The notes under the pieces were generated by a model. That model ran no database searches. It saw only the letters and a list, made by a program, of their open reading frames with translations, and was not told the origin of the DNA. The position numbers were made by a program, and so were the translations under genes. A stretch of DNA of 64,000 nt from assembly GCA_015680685.1 (NCBI GenBank), contig MNCI01015910.1:1474592-1538591 (forward strand), given 5' to 3'. This stretch comes from Gnetum montanum (taxonomy: Eukaryota; Streptophyta; Gnetopsida; Gnetales; Gnetaceae). Positions 21,474 to 32,000 of the stretch are shown here, one piece after another (positions within the stretch are counted from its first letter, which is position 1; the number at the start of each line of letters is the position of its first letter).

Positions 21474-21593
21474 CTTGTTCGGTGTGTAATTTACTATTGT
21501 CTTATTTTTTCTTGATTAATCCTAAGGGTTTGTTCTAGCATCCCAACGATATGAATGATTTCCTATGTTCTACGTAGTGCACAAACAACTAAG

Positions 21594-21611
21594 TCCCCAG
21601 CAATGGCACCA
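21594..21611 (-). other. Primer-binding site of B (tRNA-Asp type)
   Basis: The minus-strand sequence TGGTGCCATTGCTGGGGA lies one base inside the 5' LTR. It matches the tRNA-Asp complement TGGCGCCGTTGCCGGGGA except at three places, one in each of the three CpG pairs. Confidence 0.85.
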
Positions 21612-21612
21612 A

Positions 21613-22396
21613 TGATGAGTGGCGAGGTACCCCTACACTCAACCATATGAATACGAGTGTTTCACGCATCATCTGGTCGAACTCCAAGGACTAAGTTCTT
21701 ACGCGCCTTAATGGAACACTTAAGGTTAATCAATCACTGTCTTCCCAACCTTACTTGTATTTTCATGATTGTGTGGTTAAGTAAACTTGAGGTATATGAT
21801 TTTTATATCTTTTATCTTTTTAATGTCTTATGCTAATCGAGGAAGGTAAGGAGAACTATGTAACTAACTTACATTAACTATTTACTAACTAAGTTCTAAT
21901 TGTTCCTAACACCAGTATCCGTTCCCACTTGCCGCACACATCCTAAACTAGTGCAACGCTGCTAGGATTACCAAACGCTAATCATTACTAGGTTACTAAG
22001 CCCTACACACATGCTCAAAGCAGTCATACTGAGTGCACTTAACTAGGAGAGTCAAGTGTTGAGAGAGATTAATTAACTAAGAAAGCATTTAAACATTTAA
22101 TAATAATTAATTACTATTTAGCTTAGTCCATATGCTGCAAGGTTTATCATAAAGTTCATTTTTACTACCATACACAAATGTGTGCCCAGGTACAATTTTC
22201 TCGAATAAAGATCCGTTCACTTTAAGACTCTTATTGCGAGCACATGGAAATTATTCTAACTCTGGAATGGTAAAACTGCAAGAGTTTAGCTATGGGTCTA
22301 AGTCTTACTCCCCAGAACAAGGAAAGCCACCTCTTATTTATAGAAATTGAGGCAGGCCACGATATCGCAAGGCAGATGCGATATCGCGGAACATCA
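21613..22396 (-). repeat. 5' LTR of element B
   Basis: On the minus strand it runs from TGATGTTCCGCGATATC (22396) to CACTCATCA (21613). TATAAATA is at 22342-22335 and two GATATC boxes lie upstream of it (about 22360-22385). It pairs with 12566-13344. Confidence 0.88.
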
Positions 22397-23176
22397 ATCA
22401 TGATCACAATCTATCATTTCATCATGATCTTAGCTTTGTTCTCTTCCATGAATCCTTTCTTGTTAACTGTTTTGATCTCTTTGTTAAGGTCTCTCATAAT
22501 TCTTTCTAGGATTACCCTCATGATGTTTGTCTTAGTTTCTATTAGGGGTTCTTCTTCCCAATCTATGTTCTTTCTCATTAGATCTTAATGTTAAGCAAGA
22601 AGAATATGGTTAGTTACTAGAAAAGTCATGTTAACTTGGTCTCCTTCTTAGATCTCATTGTGAAATTATCCTTGGTCATTTGGAGGGCCTAGGCCTTAAA
22701 GTTCTCTATCTTCTAGAATCATATCAAATAGCTACAAGATAGCCTACTAAGGAATAACATTCTATCATATTCCTCAAGTCCTTGATGTTGAAAGTGTAAT
22801 GTGTATATGAAGTAAATCAATGATGGTGAGATCTCTCCAACCAATTGGCAATATCCTCCTCTTCTAATTAGGATGTACTAAGCATGTTGTATTTGCCTAT
22901 CTTTAACTCGTACCTAAGCTCCATTTGATAGTCGTACTTATAGTAAACATTATTAGGCTGATAAGCTCTACACATGTTTTTATCTACACAAAAACCATCT
23001 ACTGTATAGCCAAGTCCAAATCTTAAAAGTACTACTTATAGCATAAAGACTATTCTATTAGATGCTAGAATAACATTACCATGCAAATCCTTGCACTAGA
23101 ACTACTTATCCTAATAAAAAACAAAGGTGAAGTCAAGAAAGTAAGGATCTTAGTGGGCATAGATAATCCTTTCTTA
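22397..23176 (-). pseudogene. gag N-terminus and leader of element X
   Basis: ATCAT at 22397-22401 is the right duplication of B. Beyond it the minus strand resumes the X gag with an Asp/Glu/Arg/Gln-rich stretch (about 22400-22600), like the N-terminal region of B gag, and a weaker reading (CRAYQPNNVYYKYDYQ) near 22980. Stops are common. From about 23000 to 23176 I see only possible leader sequence. Confidence 0.5.
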
Positions 23177-24014
23177 TGATGAACAATAAAGTTATAGTCA
23201 CTAATGGCTACAACATCACAACCTATGACACAAAGTTGTAGTTGCAATAAATGCTTACAAATACAAGCCATCTACTACATTTATGGCATCTTTTAATCAT
23301 TAGTATAGCCAAGATCTTGCAATTTGTCTCTATAGAGTAGTAAATAATCAATGAGCACCTACAGCATGTATCCATGTCAATTGTACGACATCATTTTCAA
23401 GTGGAATACACCTAAACATATTTCATGGCAAACATAAGATTGAGATTGATTCTCTATCATTATAACACTCTGACTTAGTTTAAATTGACTTTCATATGTC
23501 ATTTAATTTATAATGTAATTTAATATAATATTTACATTTCTACCACACATTAATCAATTAATAGAATGAGCATGGCCTAATCTCCAACATAAATACATAC
23601 TCACTTGGTAATCCTAGTAGTACTATTACTTGGTTTACCCAAAAGCATAATGTTTGGTAATCCTAGTAAGAGGTAAGTAAGTCTAGGATGTGATGATAGG
23701 TTAAAGATTGAACACTCATTATCACAAGCTAGTTTATAATTTATTTTCATTGTTTATTAATTAGATTAATTGATTACTTCTATGTTTCTACTTAGTTTAG
23801 TAAAGGGCCTAGAAAAATTAATCATCATATGCTTCACCCAAACTAAATAATATGTAAACATAAGGGTCACTACTAGTCTAGGTGGAAATATAACAACTTG
23901 CAATTACCTAGAGTATACTATATGTAGTGCTAGACTATCCATAAATTATGACATGGTCTATCGCAAGACTTATAGATCATATGATTGGACGTAGGGCATA
24001 CTCACCAATTATTA
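23177..24014 (+). repeat. Solo LTR H (D-type), plus strand, inside the leader of X
   Basis: From about 23245 the sequence follows the D LTR (40910-41910) through the initiation region, GAGTGC-like leader, CAATTGTACGACATC, the repeated GGTAATCCTAGTAG boxes and the end GTAGGGCATACTCACC. TGATGAAC at 23177 is taken as the start. The flanks TCTTA (23172-23176) and ACTTA (24015-24019) match at four of five bases. No internal element sequence adjoins it, so it is a solo LTR left by recombination between two LTRs. The first 70 bases are poorly matched. Confidence 0.65.
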
Positions 24015-24258
24015 ACTTACAATGATAAATATTAGTCTTTATTATCATTGTTTCTATCATAGCTCCTCCAAGATTCCCTAATGGTGGTACATTGTTTGAC
24101 ATGTGAAAAGCAAGCATTATTTCAATCATAAATGTGTGTTTATTTGATCAATGCAAAATATTTCAAAAAATAAATCTTTTAAGATCTTAACAACAACCAT
24201 ATAAGACACTAATTAAGTAAACTAAACTACTAGCAACATTCCCAACAATGGCACCAAA
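24015..24258 (-). other. Leader and primer-binding site of element X
   Basis: Minus-strand TGGTGCCATTGTTGGGAAT at 24256-24238 is a degraded tRNA-Asp-type primer site differing from the expected sequence by transitions. The bases before it match the leader of G (CTAGTTATTTAGATTAG type). This identifies the 5' end of X. Confidence 0.65.
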
Positions 24259-24408
24259 TGATGAATGATGAGTATGCACAATGCCCAACCATATAATCTA
24301 TAAGCATTGTAGTAGACTGTGGCATACTTCATAAATGGACTAGTAATAGTGTTTAGTCTCATTAGATGATCGTAGGTCATTGTCTTCCCACCTATACACA
24401 TATAGCAA
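24259..24408 (-). repeat. 5' LTR of element X, first fragment
   Basis: It begins TGATGAATGATGAG next to the primer site and follows the inverted D LTR (CCCAACCATATAATC, then CTTCCCACCTA) until about 24408, where LINE-derived sequence takes over. The LTR resumes at 26262. Confidence 0.6.
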
Positions 24409-24551
24409 AGTCTTATGGGACCCTTTAATACTTATAGTTAATCTTAAGTAAGTCATATAATCATTGATATTGTGTATATCATGTTTTAGTCTTTTGAAAT
24501 AAGAATCAGGCGTGTGGTATGCTTTGACTGCTATACGGGATGAGGGATGAT

Positions 24552-24771
24552 TTTTAGTGCATCTAATATTTTTTCAATAGATCTTATGTTTTTTTTGGTG
24601 GATTTGATGTTTTTCAGCACATCAAATTTTTTTTAGTGGATTTGATGTTTCTATAGCAAATCTAATTTTTTTTCAATAGATCTAATGTTTCTCTAGAAAA
24701 TCTAATTCTTTTTAGTGGATCCAATTTTTTTCTGTTTGATGTTTCTTCAGTAGATTTGATTTCTTTAGAAT
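24552..24771 (+). repeat. Degenerate tandem repeat, about 38-40 bp unit, five copies
   Basis: The phrase TGGATTTGATGTTT with T-rich spacers returns at intervals of about 38-40 bases (near 24590, 24640, 24680 and 24720). It lies just upstream of the LINE ORF1 remnant, where plant LINE 5' regions can be repetitive. Confidence 0.55.
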
Positions 24772-25385
24772 TCCCCTATGGGAGATTATATGTTACTCCC
24801 AACTTCTTCAACTAATGTTAAAATTTCTAATTCTATTATCAATGCTAAAATTTCTGTTAATTTTTAAAATGCAATTTTATAAGCTAGTAAGAAAAAAGTT
24901 GTGATGCCTTCTTCTACTAATGTTTATGCAACTAAGATACCTAATTTTGTTCTTCCTAATTATGTATGTGAGTCATTGGTTATTGATCTTTCATCACAAC
25001 ATGTGTCCATTCAAATTTTGAGTTAAAATATCTCATAATATAAGTTTCATTTCGTAGTCAAATGATGTGATGCAAAAACATAACATCCAAGTTTTTCATA
25101 CTAAGTATTATTCTCATTTTTTCAACTTGTTGAGTTATCCAATACTTTGATGGTGCAATGTGCCCTAGATATAGGATCTATTATATATAAGCATGCAATG
25201 TTGATAATTCATAAATGGGCTCCAAATTTTGATGTCCAATATGAAAAATATGCTAAAATTCCATGTTTTATCAAGCTATATAATCTTTCATTGATTTTTC
25301 AGAAAGCCATGTAAGAAATTATTAGTCTTCTCGATCCCATTAAGCATATGGAGGATATTTTAAAACCTTTTGATTTTTAAAGAAG

Positions 25386-25416
<31 letters not shown>

Positions 25417-25419
25417 AAN
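25386..25419. repeat. Poly(T) run followed by an undetermined base
   Basis: About 25 consecutive T residues end near 25410, and the base at 25419 is N. The run length and the N suggest a sequencing or assembly uncertainty at this homopolymer. Confidence 0.9.
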
Positions 25420-26261
25420 AATCAACCTTCCCAATTGTAAAAAGGAATTGGTATTACAAGTCAGAAGAAAGACTTATATTTAGCCAACTATATATTATAA
25501 TCTTGCTAATTCCTACAACTTTTGTCATCATGAAGGACATTTCTTTAATGCTTGTCCTTTTCTGCTCAAGAAAAAAGATTATGAAAAAAAGAAAAAATGT
25601 GTTAAATTTAAAGATAGAAAAAAATAATATGAATCTAAAGATATGAAAAATTAAGTTAATGTCAATGATAAGAGGGATTAACTGGTAATAAAGAATACAG
25701 ATAAGAAAAAAGCTCCTATGTATATTTTTACTAGCACTAGAGAAAGTATTAAGTAGCCCAAATAGAAAAGTTGTAAGACCAAGTTTTCCTTACTTAACAA
25801 GAATACTATTAACTCAAAGATTAAAACTAGTGTTGACAAGTAGGTTATAGTTGATGGTAATGATTCTCAACTTAAGATTAATAACAAGCAACAAAGTAAA
25901 GATCTCCCACCAGTGGTACCACTTTCTTACTTTGAACAAATATTGGTGTTAATTAATAGCACTCTATCTAAAATCCTATTGCAATTTTAAGTTCAGTCAT
26001 GAATGCTAAAAATTGATGTAAATTTTATTAGGACTAGAATCTTTCTCATTACTAACAATTAATTTTCTTTACTTCTTTTTTCAAAATATCAATTGTAAGG
26101 TTCTACACCTGAGTAGATAGTCCTAAAATGTTAAGCTTCTAATCTACTTTGAATTTTCTTTGCTCATTATTAATATTATTTTTTTGGGTTTGACATACAC
26201 ACATACATTTCCCCCCACCCCACCCCCACCCCAAAAAAAATTTAAAACAAGAAATATATGT

Positions 26262-26405
26262 GAATATATTATTATTTGACTAATAATAAGAAATAAATCC
26301 TAAACTAATCTATAGTGATTAGTTTCTATTCCTTAATTCATCACCACATTTCTAGATATTCATGCTAACTACTAGGATTATCAAACAAGCATACTACTGG
26401 ACGTA
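26262..26405 (-). repeat. 5' LTR of element X, second fragment
   Basis: Inverted D-type LTR sequence reappears: AAATCCTAAACTAATC, then CTACTAGGATTATCAAAC and the CATACTACTGG block, corresponding to the complement of about 41530-41700. It is cut at 26405-26410 by element E. Confidence 0.65.
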
Positions 26406-26410
26406 CCTAT

Positions 26411-29400
26411 TGTACCCACTTTTCTCTTCGCTTTGAAATGAAACTAAGTGTAGTTTCAACCTCCTGTCATGAGAATTTGAGCATCAAATCCAAAACATAC
26501 ATTATCACAAGATACATTCACAACTCTTGGGGGTCATCAAGAACCATCTAAGTTCATAATCTAACTAATGGACTTAATTTTTCATAATCTCTAAAAGACT
26601 ATAGAAGCAAAACTTTTTTTAATTGTTGTAGTTGGTATGGGCAAGAATTTTTCTAAGTGTTAAAGTCATTGTAGATTCTACATCATGCAAGACCACCAAT
26701 GGTACATCCCAAGCTCCCACAATACCACAGAGCTTAAATTTGGCAAATTTTGTAGTTTGACCCTAAGACCCCAAGGTCAAAATATTTCTAAGTGTTGGAG
26801 GCGATGAGATGTCGAATTGAGTTTTCTTCAATATCGCAAAATAAAATGCCCCCAAAATAGCCTTGCAAGATATATTTTTGACCTTTAGAGACCTCTAAGA
26901 ACCATTTAGAATCATATCCCAACTTGCTTCATTAATTCCAGTAACTTTAGAAAAATTCCAAAAATTGTCAAAATTTTTTCTAACTCTAGAAATCAACGCT
27001 AATGTTGTATTAGTCTCAATGCTAGTATCACCATTTTGGGACTCCCAAATCTTGTCAAAATTATTTTTCAACATGTACCATGGACCTCGAAGGCCAAGTC
27101 AACTCATTGACAATAGTTTTGGCATTATAGGCTTCTAGAGTATGAAACATTAGCAAGATTGGAACTCATCTCGAAATCTCTAAATCATCCCATACACTAG
27201 GTTCATAGCTTTCCACTACTCTACAGGTCTCTTAGCGCTTCAAAATTGCCATCCTGATGCCTTTTGAGGTTAATTTCAACCTTCCCAAAGTTAGAATTTT
27301 TGATCAAAAAAATTTTCAAAATTTTTTTAACTTTGGGAACTAATGCTAATGTTGTGTCAATGTCAATGTCAACATCAACATCAATATCACCCTCGTTAGG
27401 ACTTACAAATCTCACCAAAACTATGTTTCAACATGTACCATGAATCCCTAAGGCCAAGACAACTTATCAACAATAGTTTTGATGTTTTAGGCTTCTAGAA
27501 TTTTCACTTTTTGCAAGTTTTCTGAAACTTGAAAAATTAGCATTTTTAGCTAAGTTTGGAACACTGGCAAGATTAAAACTCATCTTAGCATCTTCAAATT
27601 ATCCCATACACCAGGTTCATATCTTTCCATTAGTTTACAAGTCTCTCGACACTTCAAAATTATAATCCTGATGTATTTCAAGCTCAATTTTAGCCTTTCT
27701 AAAGCTAGAATTTTTGGTCAAAAAATTATTAATTTTTTTCCTAATTGTGGGAACTAATGTTGATGTTGCACCAATGCTAGCATCAATGTTAGTGCTAGTA
27801 TCATTATCGTTGAGGCTCCCAAATTCCTCCAAAACCTATCTTGAGGTGGACCCTAGACACCCAAAGCCAAGATGACTCATCACCAACAATTTTGACACTC
27901 CAAGCTTCCAAAATGTTCACTTTTTGTAAGCTTTCCAAAACTTGGAAAATTACCAATTTTGGCAAAGTATGAGACACTGGCAAGATTGGAACTCATCTCG
28001 ACATCTTCGAATCATCCCATACACCAATTTTACAACATTCTATTGGTCTATAGATCTTTCAGCACTTCCAAACTACCATCTTAATGCACTTCAAGGTCAA
28101 TTTCAACCTTTTCAAAGTTAGAATTTTTGGCCAAAAAAATTGTTAAAAATTTTTCCAACTCTGGGGATTAATGCTAACGTTATGTCAATGTTAGCATTAG
28201 TGTTAGCACCAATATCATCATTATGAGGGCTTCCAAATCTCTCCAAAATTATGTCTTGACATGTCCCATGAACCCCCAAGGCTAAGACAACTCATCGGTA
28301 GTAGTTTTGATGCTCCAAGCTTCTAGAATGTGCACTTTTGCAAGTTTTTTGAAACTAGGAAAATTAGCATTTTTACCTAGGTATGAGATACTGGCAAGAT
28401 CAAAACTCATCTCAACATCTCCAAATCATCTCATACACTACATTTATAGCTTTTCATTAGTCTACAAGTTTCTCGACACTTCAAAATTACCATCTTAACG
28501 CATTTCTGGGTCAATCTTGGCATTTCTAGAGTTAGAATTTTTGGCCAAAAAAATTGTCAAAATTTTTCTAACTCTAGGAGGTAATGTTAATGTTATGTCA
28601 ATGTCAATGTCAACATCACCTTGATAGGTTTCCCCATTTGCTAAAACCAAAGACCAAACTTACTATTTTCAAACTTAGTGATAAGTTACACTTAACTCCA
28701 AATTTATTTTTAGCAACCCTAAGTTAAATTTGACAACTTAGTACCTATTAGTACAAGCCTAAAACACAAGTTTTAGGATAAACCTTTTGAGATTTGAGAG
28801 CACTTGTTAGATTTTAAAAGATCAAGAGCACCAACAACTACCACCACTACAATGCCCCACATGCTCCTTGGCCATCTTGTGCATCTTCATCATCACTTCT
28901 AGAGATAGAATTTTCAATCCTTTAGCATTACTTCTAGAAATATAATTTTCAAGCTTCTATAACACTTTCCAAAGTTAGAATTTTTTTAGTTCCAAAGTTA
29001 GTGATGAGAACCTTGACAGAAACAACCTCATTTTGGCCTAAAATTGACACTAGATGGTGCCTACAACTTCTCCATCCATTACCTAACCCTCCAAATGTTC
29101 AATTTCATCCTCCATATTTATATTTCTCTCAATATCTAAGTTTATTATATTATTTTTACTACACTTATGTTTTTTTCTCATCATTTGTAGTTTGGCCCTC
29201 CATAGGAGATGAACACTTCGTAACTCCTCAATAAAGTATTCTATTATTTGGGAAAGAATTTAGGACCTTTCCCCTACATTGAAACATCTTACTTTCATTA
29301 TTTTATGCTTGTTTACTCATGTTATAAACTTATAATTTTTTCTATATCTTACATCACATTCTATACTTAGTCAAAATTTTCAATATTTCACACTTGGCCA

Positions 29401-30173
29401 CTTTTCTACATAAAAATTTCATTTTTAGGGAAAGGATCTAACATCTTTTTTCCTTTTATATAAGTTTTATACTTAGTTTCTATTCCATTTCTCACATTTC
29501 ATTCCATGCTTAGTCAAGTTTTCATCATTTTTATACTTATTTATTTTTCAACAATAAAACTCCATTATTTGGGGAGGGAATCGAGACCCTTCCTTTCATG
29601 TTATAAATACACTATTTTAGCATTTTATGTTCTTTATCTATATTTTAAACTTAATTTTTATTCCATAATTCATATCTTATCCTACACTTGGTTTATTTTC
29701 CAATAATCCATACTTAGTCATTTTTCTTATGATTTTACACTTGGCCATTTGTAGCATTAAAAACTTCACTTTTCATTGTTCCTTTCCATTTATAGTTTAT
29801 GTGTGATAAGCTAAGTCTATATTTTATTAGAAGATTTGTGCCTCTTCATTTCATAATTGTTAATTTATTGAGGATTACATCAATTTGAAGACTATTTACA
29901 ACCATGTGCTAAGTATCTCAACACTTAGTTTGTGGAGGTATTCTTGTAGAGGTGTAAAGAACATTTCTACATGAACATTTTTAGCACTAGAAGGAGGGCC
30001 AATATGATTTCTAGTATCTTAAACTTAAGCGACTAGTAACCTATGGGTCCTTTCTAAAACTTCTAATTTTTCTCACTTTAAGTAATTTTCCTTAGTTTTT
30101 CTTCCTCTTTTTTTTGGTGCACTTGATCCTTCTTTTCTTTCTAATTGTGTATAGAATACTTTCTTTGACATCA
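26411..30173 (+). repeat. 5' LTR of element E (about 3.7 kb)
   Basis: It aligns with 39302-40909 plus 47993-48896 across separate blocks: GAAATGAAACTAAGTGT near the start, the repeat units, CTAAAACACAAGTTTTAG, and the T-rich second half with repeated CTTAGTC phrases. It starts TGTACCC where the 3' copy starts TGTTGTATC. The end is uncertain because the 3' copy is interrupted before its end; ACATCA at 30173 is a guess. The second half (about 28900-30100) is T-rich with no gene. Confidence 0.7.
27069..28625 (+). repeat. Tandem repeat of about 360-415 bp in the E 5' LTR, four units
   Basis: Units begin near 27069, 27428, 27842 and 28256, each with a form of CAACATGTACCATGAACCCC, then CTTCTAGAATTTGCAC, CATCTCCAAATCATC and a run of ATGTCAATGTCAACATC phrases. 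The 3' LTR has only two such units (near 39966 and 40381). That difference accounts for most of the extra length on the left. Antisense frames of 65 codons in the second and third copies (27221-27418 and 27635-27832) are spaced exactly 414 bases apart. Confidence 0.75.
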
Positions 30174-31190
30174 TTATAGGGTAACGACTTGAGTCCTCCT
30201 AGGGATCTCAAGTTTGTAAGCTAATGGAAATGCATAAACATTAGGTACTTATGAAACCCATGATGCAATATGACTACAAATTTGCATGTGTAAAATGTGA
30301 ACTAACCATTACATTGCCTAAGAGTGAGCTAAGAAGGAAGGTTGAGTATGAGGTAGCCAATGGTTTGGAACCTTTCTTGCTTAACCCAAACTAACCCATC
30401 AAGCTTACCTAGTTTGAGCAAGCCATGCTTACAAAATATTTACTTACTAGGGATGAAATATAGGTCATGGCAAGTGGTATTGTCGAACATCTCATTGGGA
30501 ATCCCAACATCAATGTTGGCAATCAAAATTTATAGTTACAAGATAAATCGAGTAAGAAAAGTGGAGATATCAACATTCATGATGGCGATGAGAAAGAGCC
30601 TCCTCATGTTAGTCTTCCTATAGACCCTTTTCATCAACAAAACACCTTCATCACATAGCATGTAAATCTCATCAACTTCTCAAACCTTGTCTCTATGCCT
30701 AAACCCCAAAATAATTCTATCTTGCTACCCACTTCATTTAATCCTACTATCATAATTCCACCATCAACTAGTATGCCACTTGCATATAGTCTCTTTCAAA
30801 ATACTAATGTTATCAATCCATCATCCAATCTTTCAAATCCAAATTTAATGTTAAATCCTTTCCAACCAATATCACATATTCACAAACTTAATCAACACAA
30901 GTGTCACTACCATTTGCTCCATTATGTAGCGTGTGCCCTAATATAGCACACCTCAAACTACCATGCAAGTCATTATACCACCACAACCATTTTTACCCTA
31001 TCATAACCCCATTTTTGATAATCCTATGGTTTCATCAATTCTGTGTGTTTCACCTAAATTAATGCTCTTACTACAAGACCTCACATCTAGGCTTTAGGTG
31101 CATGAAGATCAAATGTGAAAAGCCACAGCACTGCATGGGGGTAATTACACTATCTCTATCGCATTCCTTCTTCTTGATCACATCAATCCT
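30174..31190 (+). other. E leader and gag N-terminal region, mostly unreadable
   Basis: ACGACTTGAGTCCTCCTAGG at about 30183 may be a decayed primer site, but I cannot match it to a tRNA. Frames at 30360-30623 and 30695-30946 are open; the second is rich in Pro, Ser and Asn, as expected ahead of a gag core. No domain is recognised. Confidence 0.4.
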
Positions 31191-32000
31191 CTAATTCCCC
31201 TACTCAAGTTTCCAATGATCTTTCATTACCAAATTTCACTAAGTATAATGGATAATATGATCCTATGAACCATGTCATTACCTTTCATAATGAATGCATG
31301 CAGCTTGCCAATTATCCTCACACCATCCTTAGAAGCATTTCCAACTCCTTGATTGATAAAGAACTTGAATGGTATAGATCACTCCCCCACAAATCTATCA
31401 CCTCCTTGGAGTAGCTCTTCACTACCTTTATGGAGAGGTTCAAGTATAATATTACTAAGGATGATACATTGCAAAAGCTCCTAGCCATCAAACAGGATCT
31501 TAATGAATCTATCTCCAAGTTGACATCTAGGTGTACATCAACAACCATGGAGCTTACACATCAATTACTTGATGAACAATTACTATATATATTTTTGAAG
31601 GAGTTATCAATGATTATATTATAGGAAAGTTGGACTACCCTAGGCCACTTAGCCTTCATAATACAATCAGCTTCACTAAACACATTGAGGAGATGATCAT
31701 TTAGTGCAATAATCTATAATGGGTTAACTTCAAGAATAAAGTAAATAAAGTAGAAGGTAAGGACAAGTCCACCCAAAACACCAACTAGATAGTGATTTTG
31801 GTGAACCAAACTATAGTAGGTTCATCATCAAATAGTGAAGACAATAATAGAAATAAGAATGTGAGCTCTAATCCAAAGCCTAATGGTGGTGAACAAAACA
31901 TGGTCAATAATAGTAGGCAATCAAGGAGATCATAGAAAGACCAATTCAAGTACCATAATTTCCAATGATGTACATAAAACTATATAGAATTCTACTAAAG
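31191..32000 (+). pseudogene. gag: gag core of element E
   Basis: The frame reads LPNFTKYNG, DPMNHVITFHNECMQL, DKELEWYRSLPHKSI, LFTTFMERFKYN and KLLAIKQDLNESISKLTSR, the pattern of the Ty3 gag family (F...W...L...F...Y...L...Q...E). A hydrophilic Asn/Ser-rich region follows at about 31800-31930. Stops interrupt it at about 31251 and 31412. It is related to, but clearly distinct from, the gag of A, B, D and G. Confidence 0.7.

Larger units (their letters stand above)
12566..22396 (-). mobile_element. Element B: Athila-like LTR retrotransposon with gag-pol, minus strand
   Basis: LTRs of about 780 bases lie at 12566-13344 (3') and 21613-22396 (5'), with GTCAT/ATCAT flanks that differ by one transition. 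On the minus strand the order is primer site, gag, protease, RT, RNase H, integrase, a 1.9-kb noncoding 3' part, and a purine tract. RNase H and the following tether (QEFDLTMIDRKGTKNVVADH) look like the Athila lineage. No env or ORF2 is present. All domains are broken. It represents the autonomous type that could have supplied pol to A, D, F and G. It is inserted in the gag of X. Confidence 0.92.
24409..26261 (+). pseudogene. LINE ORF1 fragment (DUF4283-like domain and zinc knuckle)
   Basis: Inside the split X LTR, plus-strand frames at about 25205-25375 read IHKWAPNFDVQYEKYAKIPC, FIKLYNLSLIFQKAM and ISLLDPIKHM. This matches the W-x-F-D...P-x-W-V/I-x-L-x-N-L-P-L-x-F/W pattern of DUF4283 proteins encoded by plant L1 ORF1. 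At about 25505-25560, FCHHEGHFFNACP is a CCHC knuckle with its first Cys missing. A Lys-rich tail follows. No RT is attached. The 3' side has C- and A-rich runs (26210-26240). The boundaries with the LTR are approximate. Confidence 0.6.

Noticed and set aside
21594-21611. tRNA-Asp-like sequence that might indicate a tRNA gene
   Set aside because: Only the 3'-end complement is present, placed one base from an LTR. There is no cloverleaf around it, so it is a primer-binding site.
23065-23271. 68-codon minus frame considered as a copia pol remnant
   Set aside because: No RT or RNase H motif could be aligned, and the left part overlaps the start of solo LTR H.
30183-30206. Candidate primer-binding site of E
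   Set aside because: The bases do not match any tRNA 3' end well enough, and the LTR end is not fixed by a second copy, so no feature was called.
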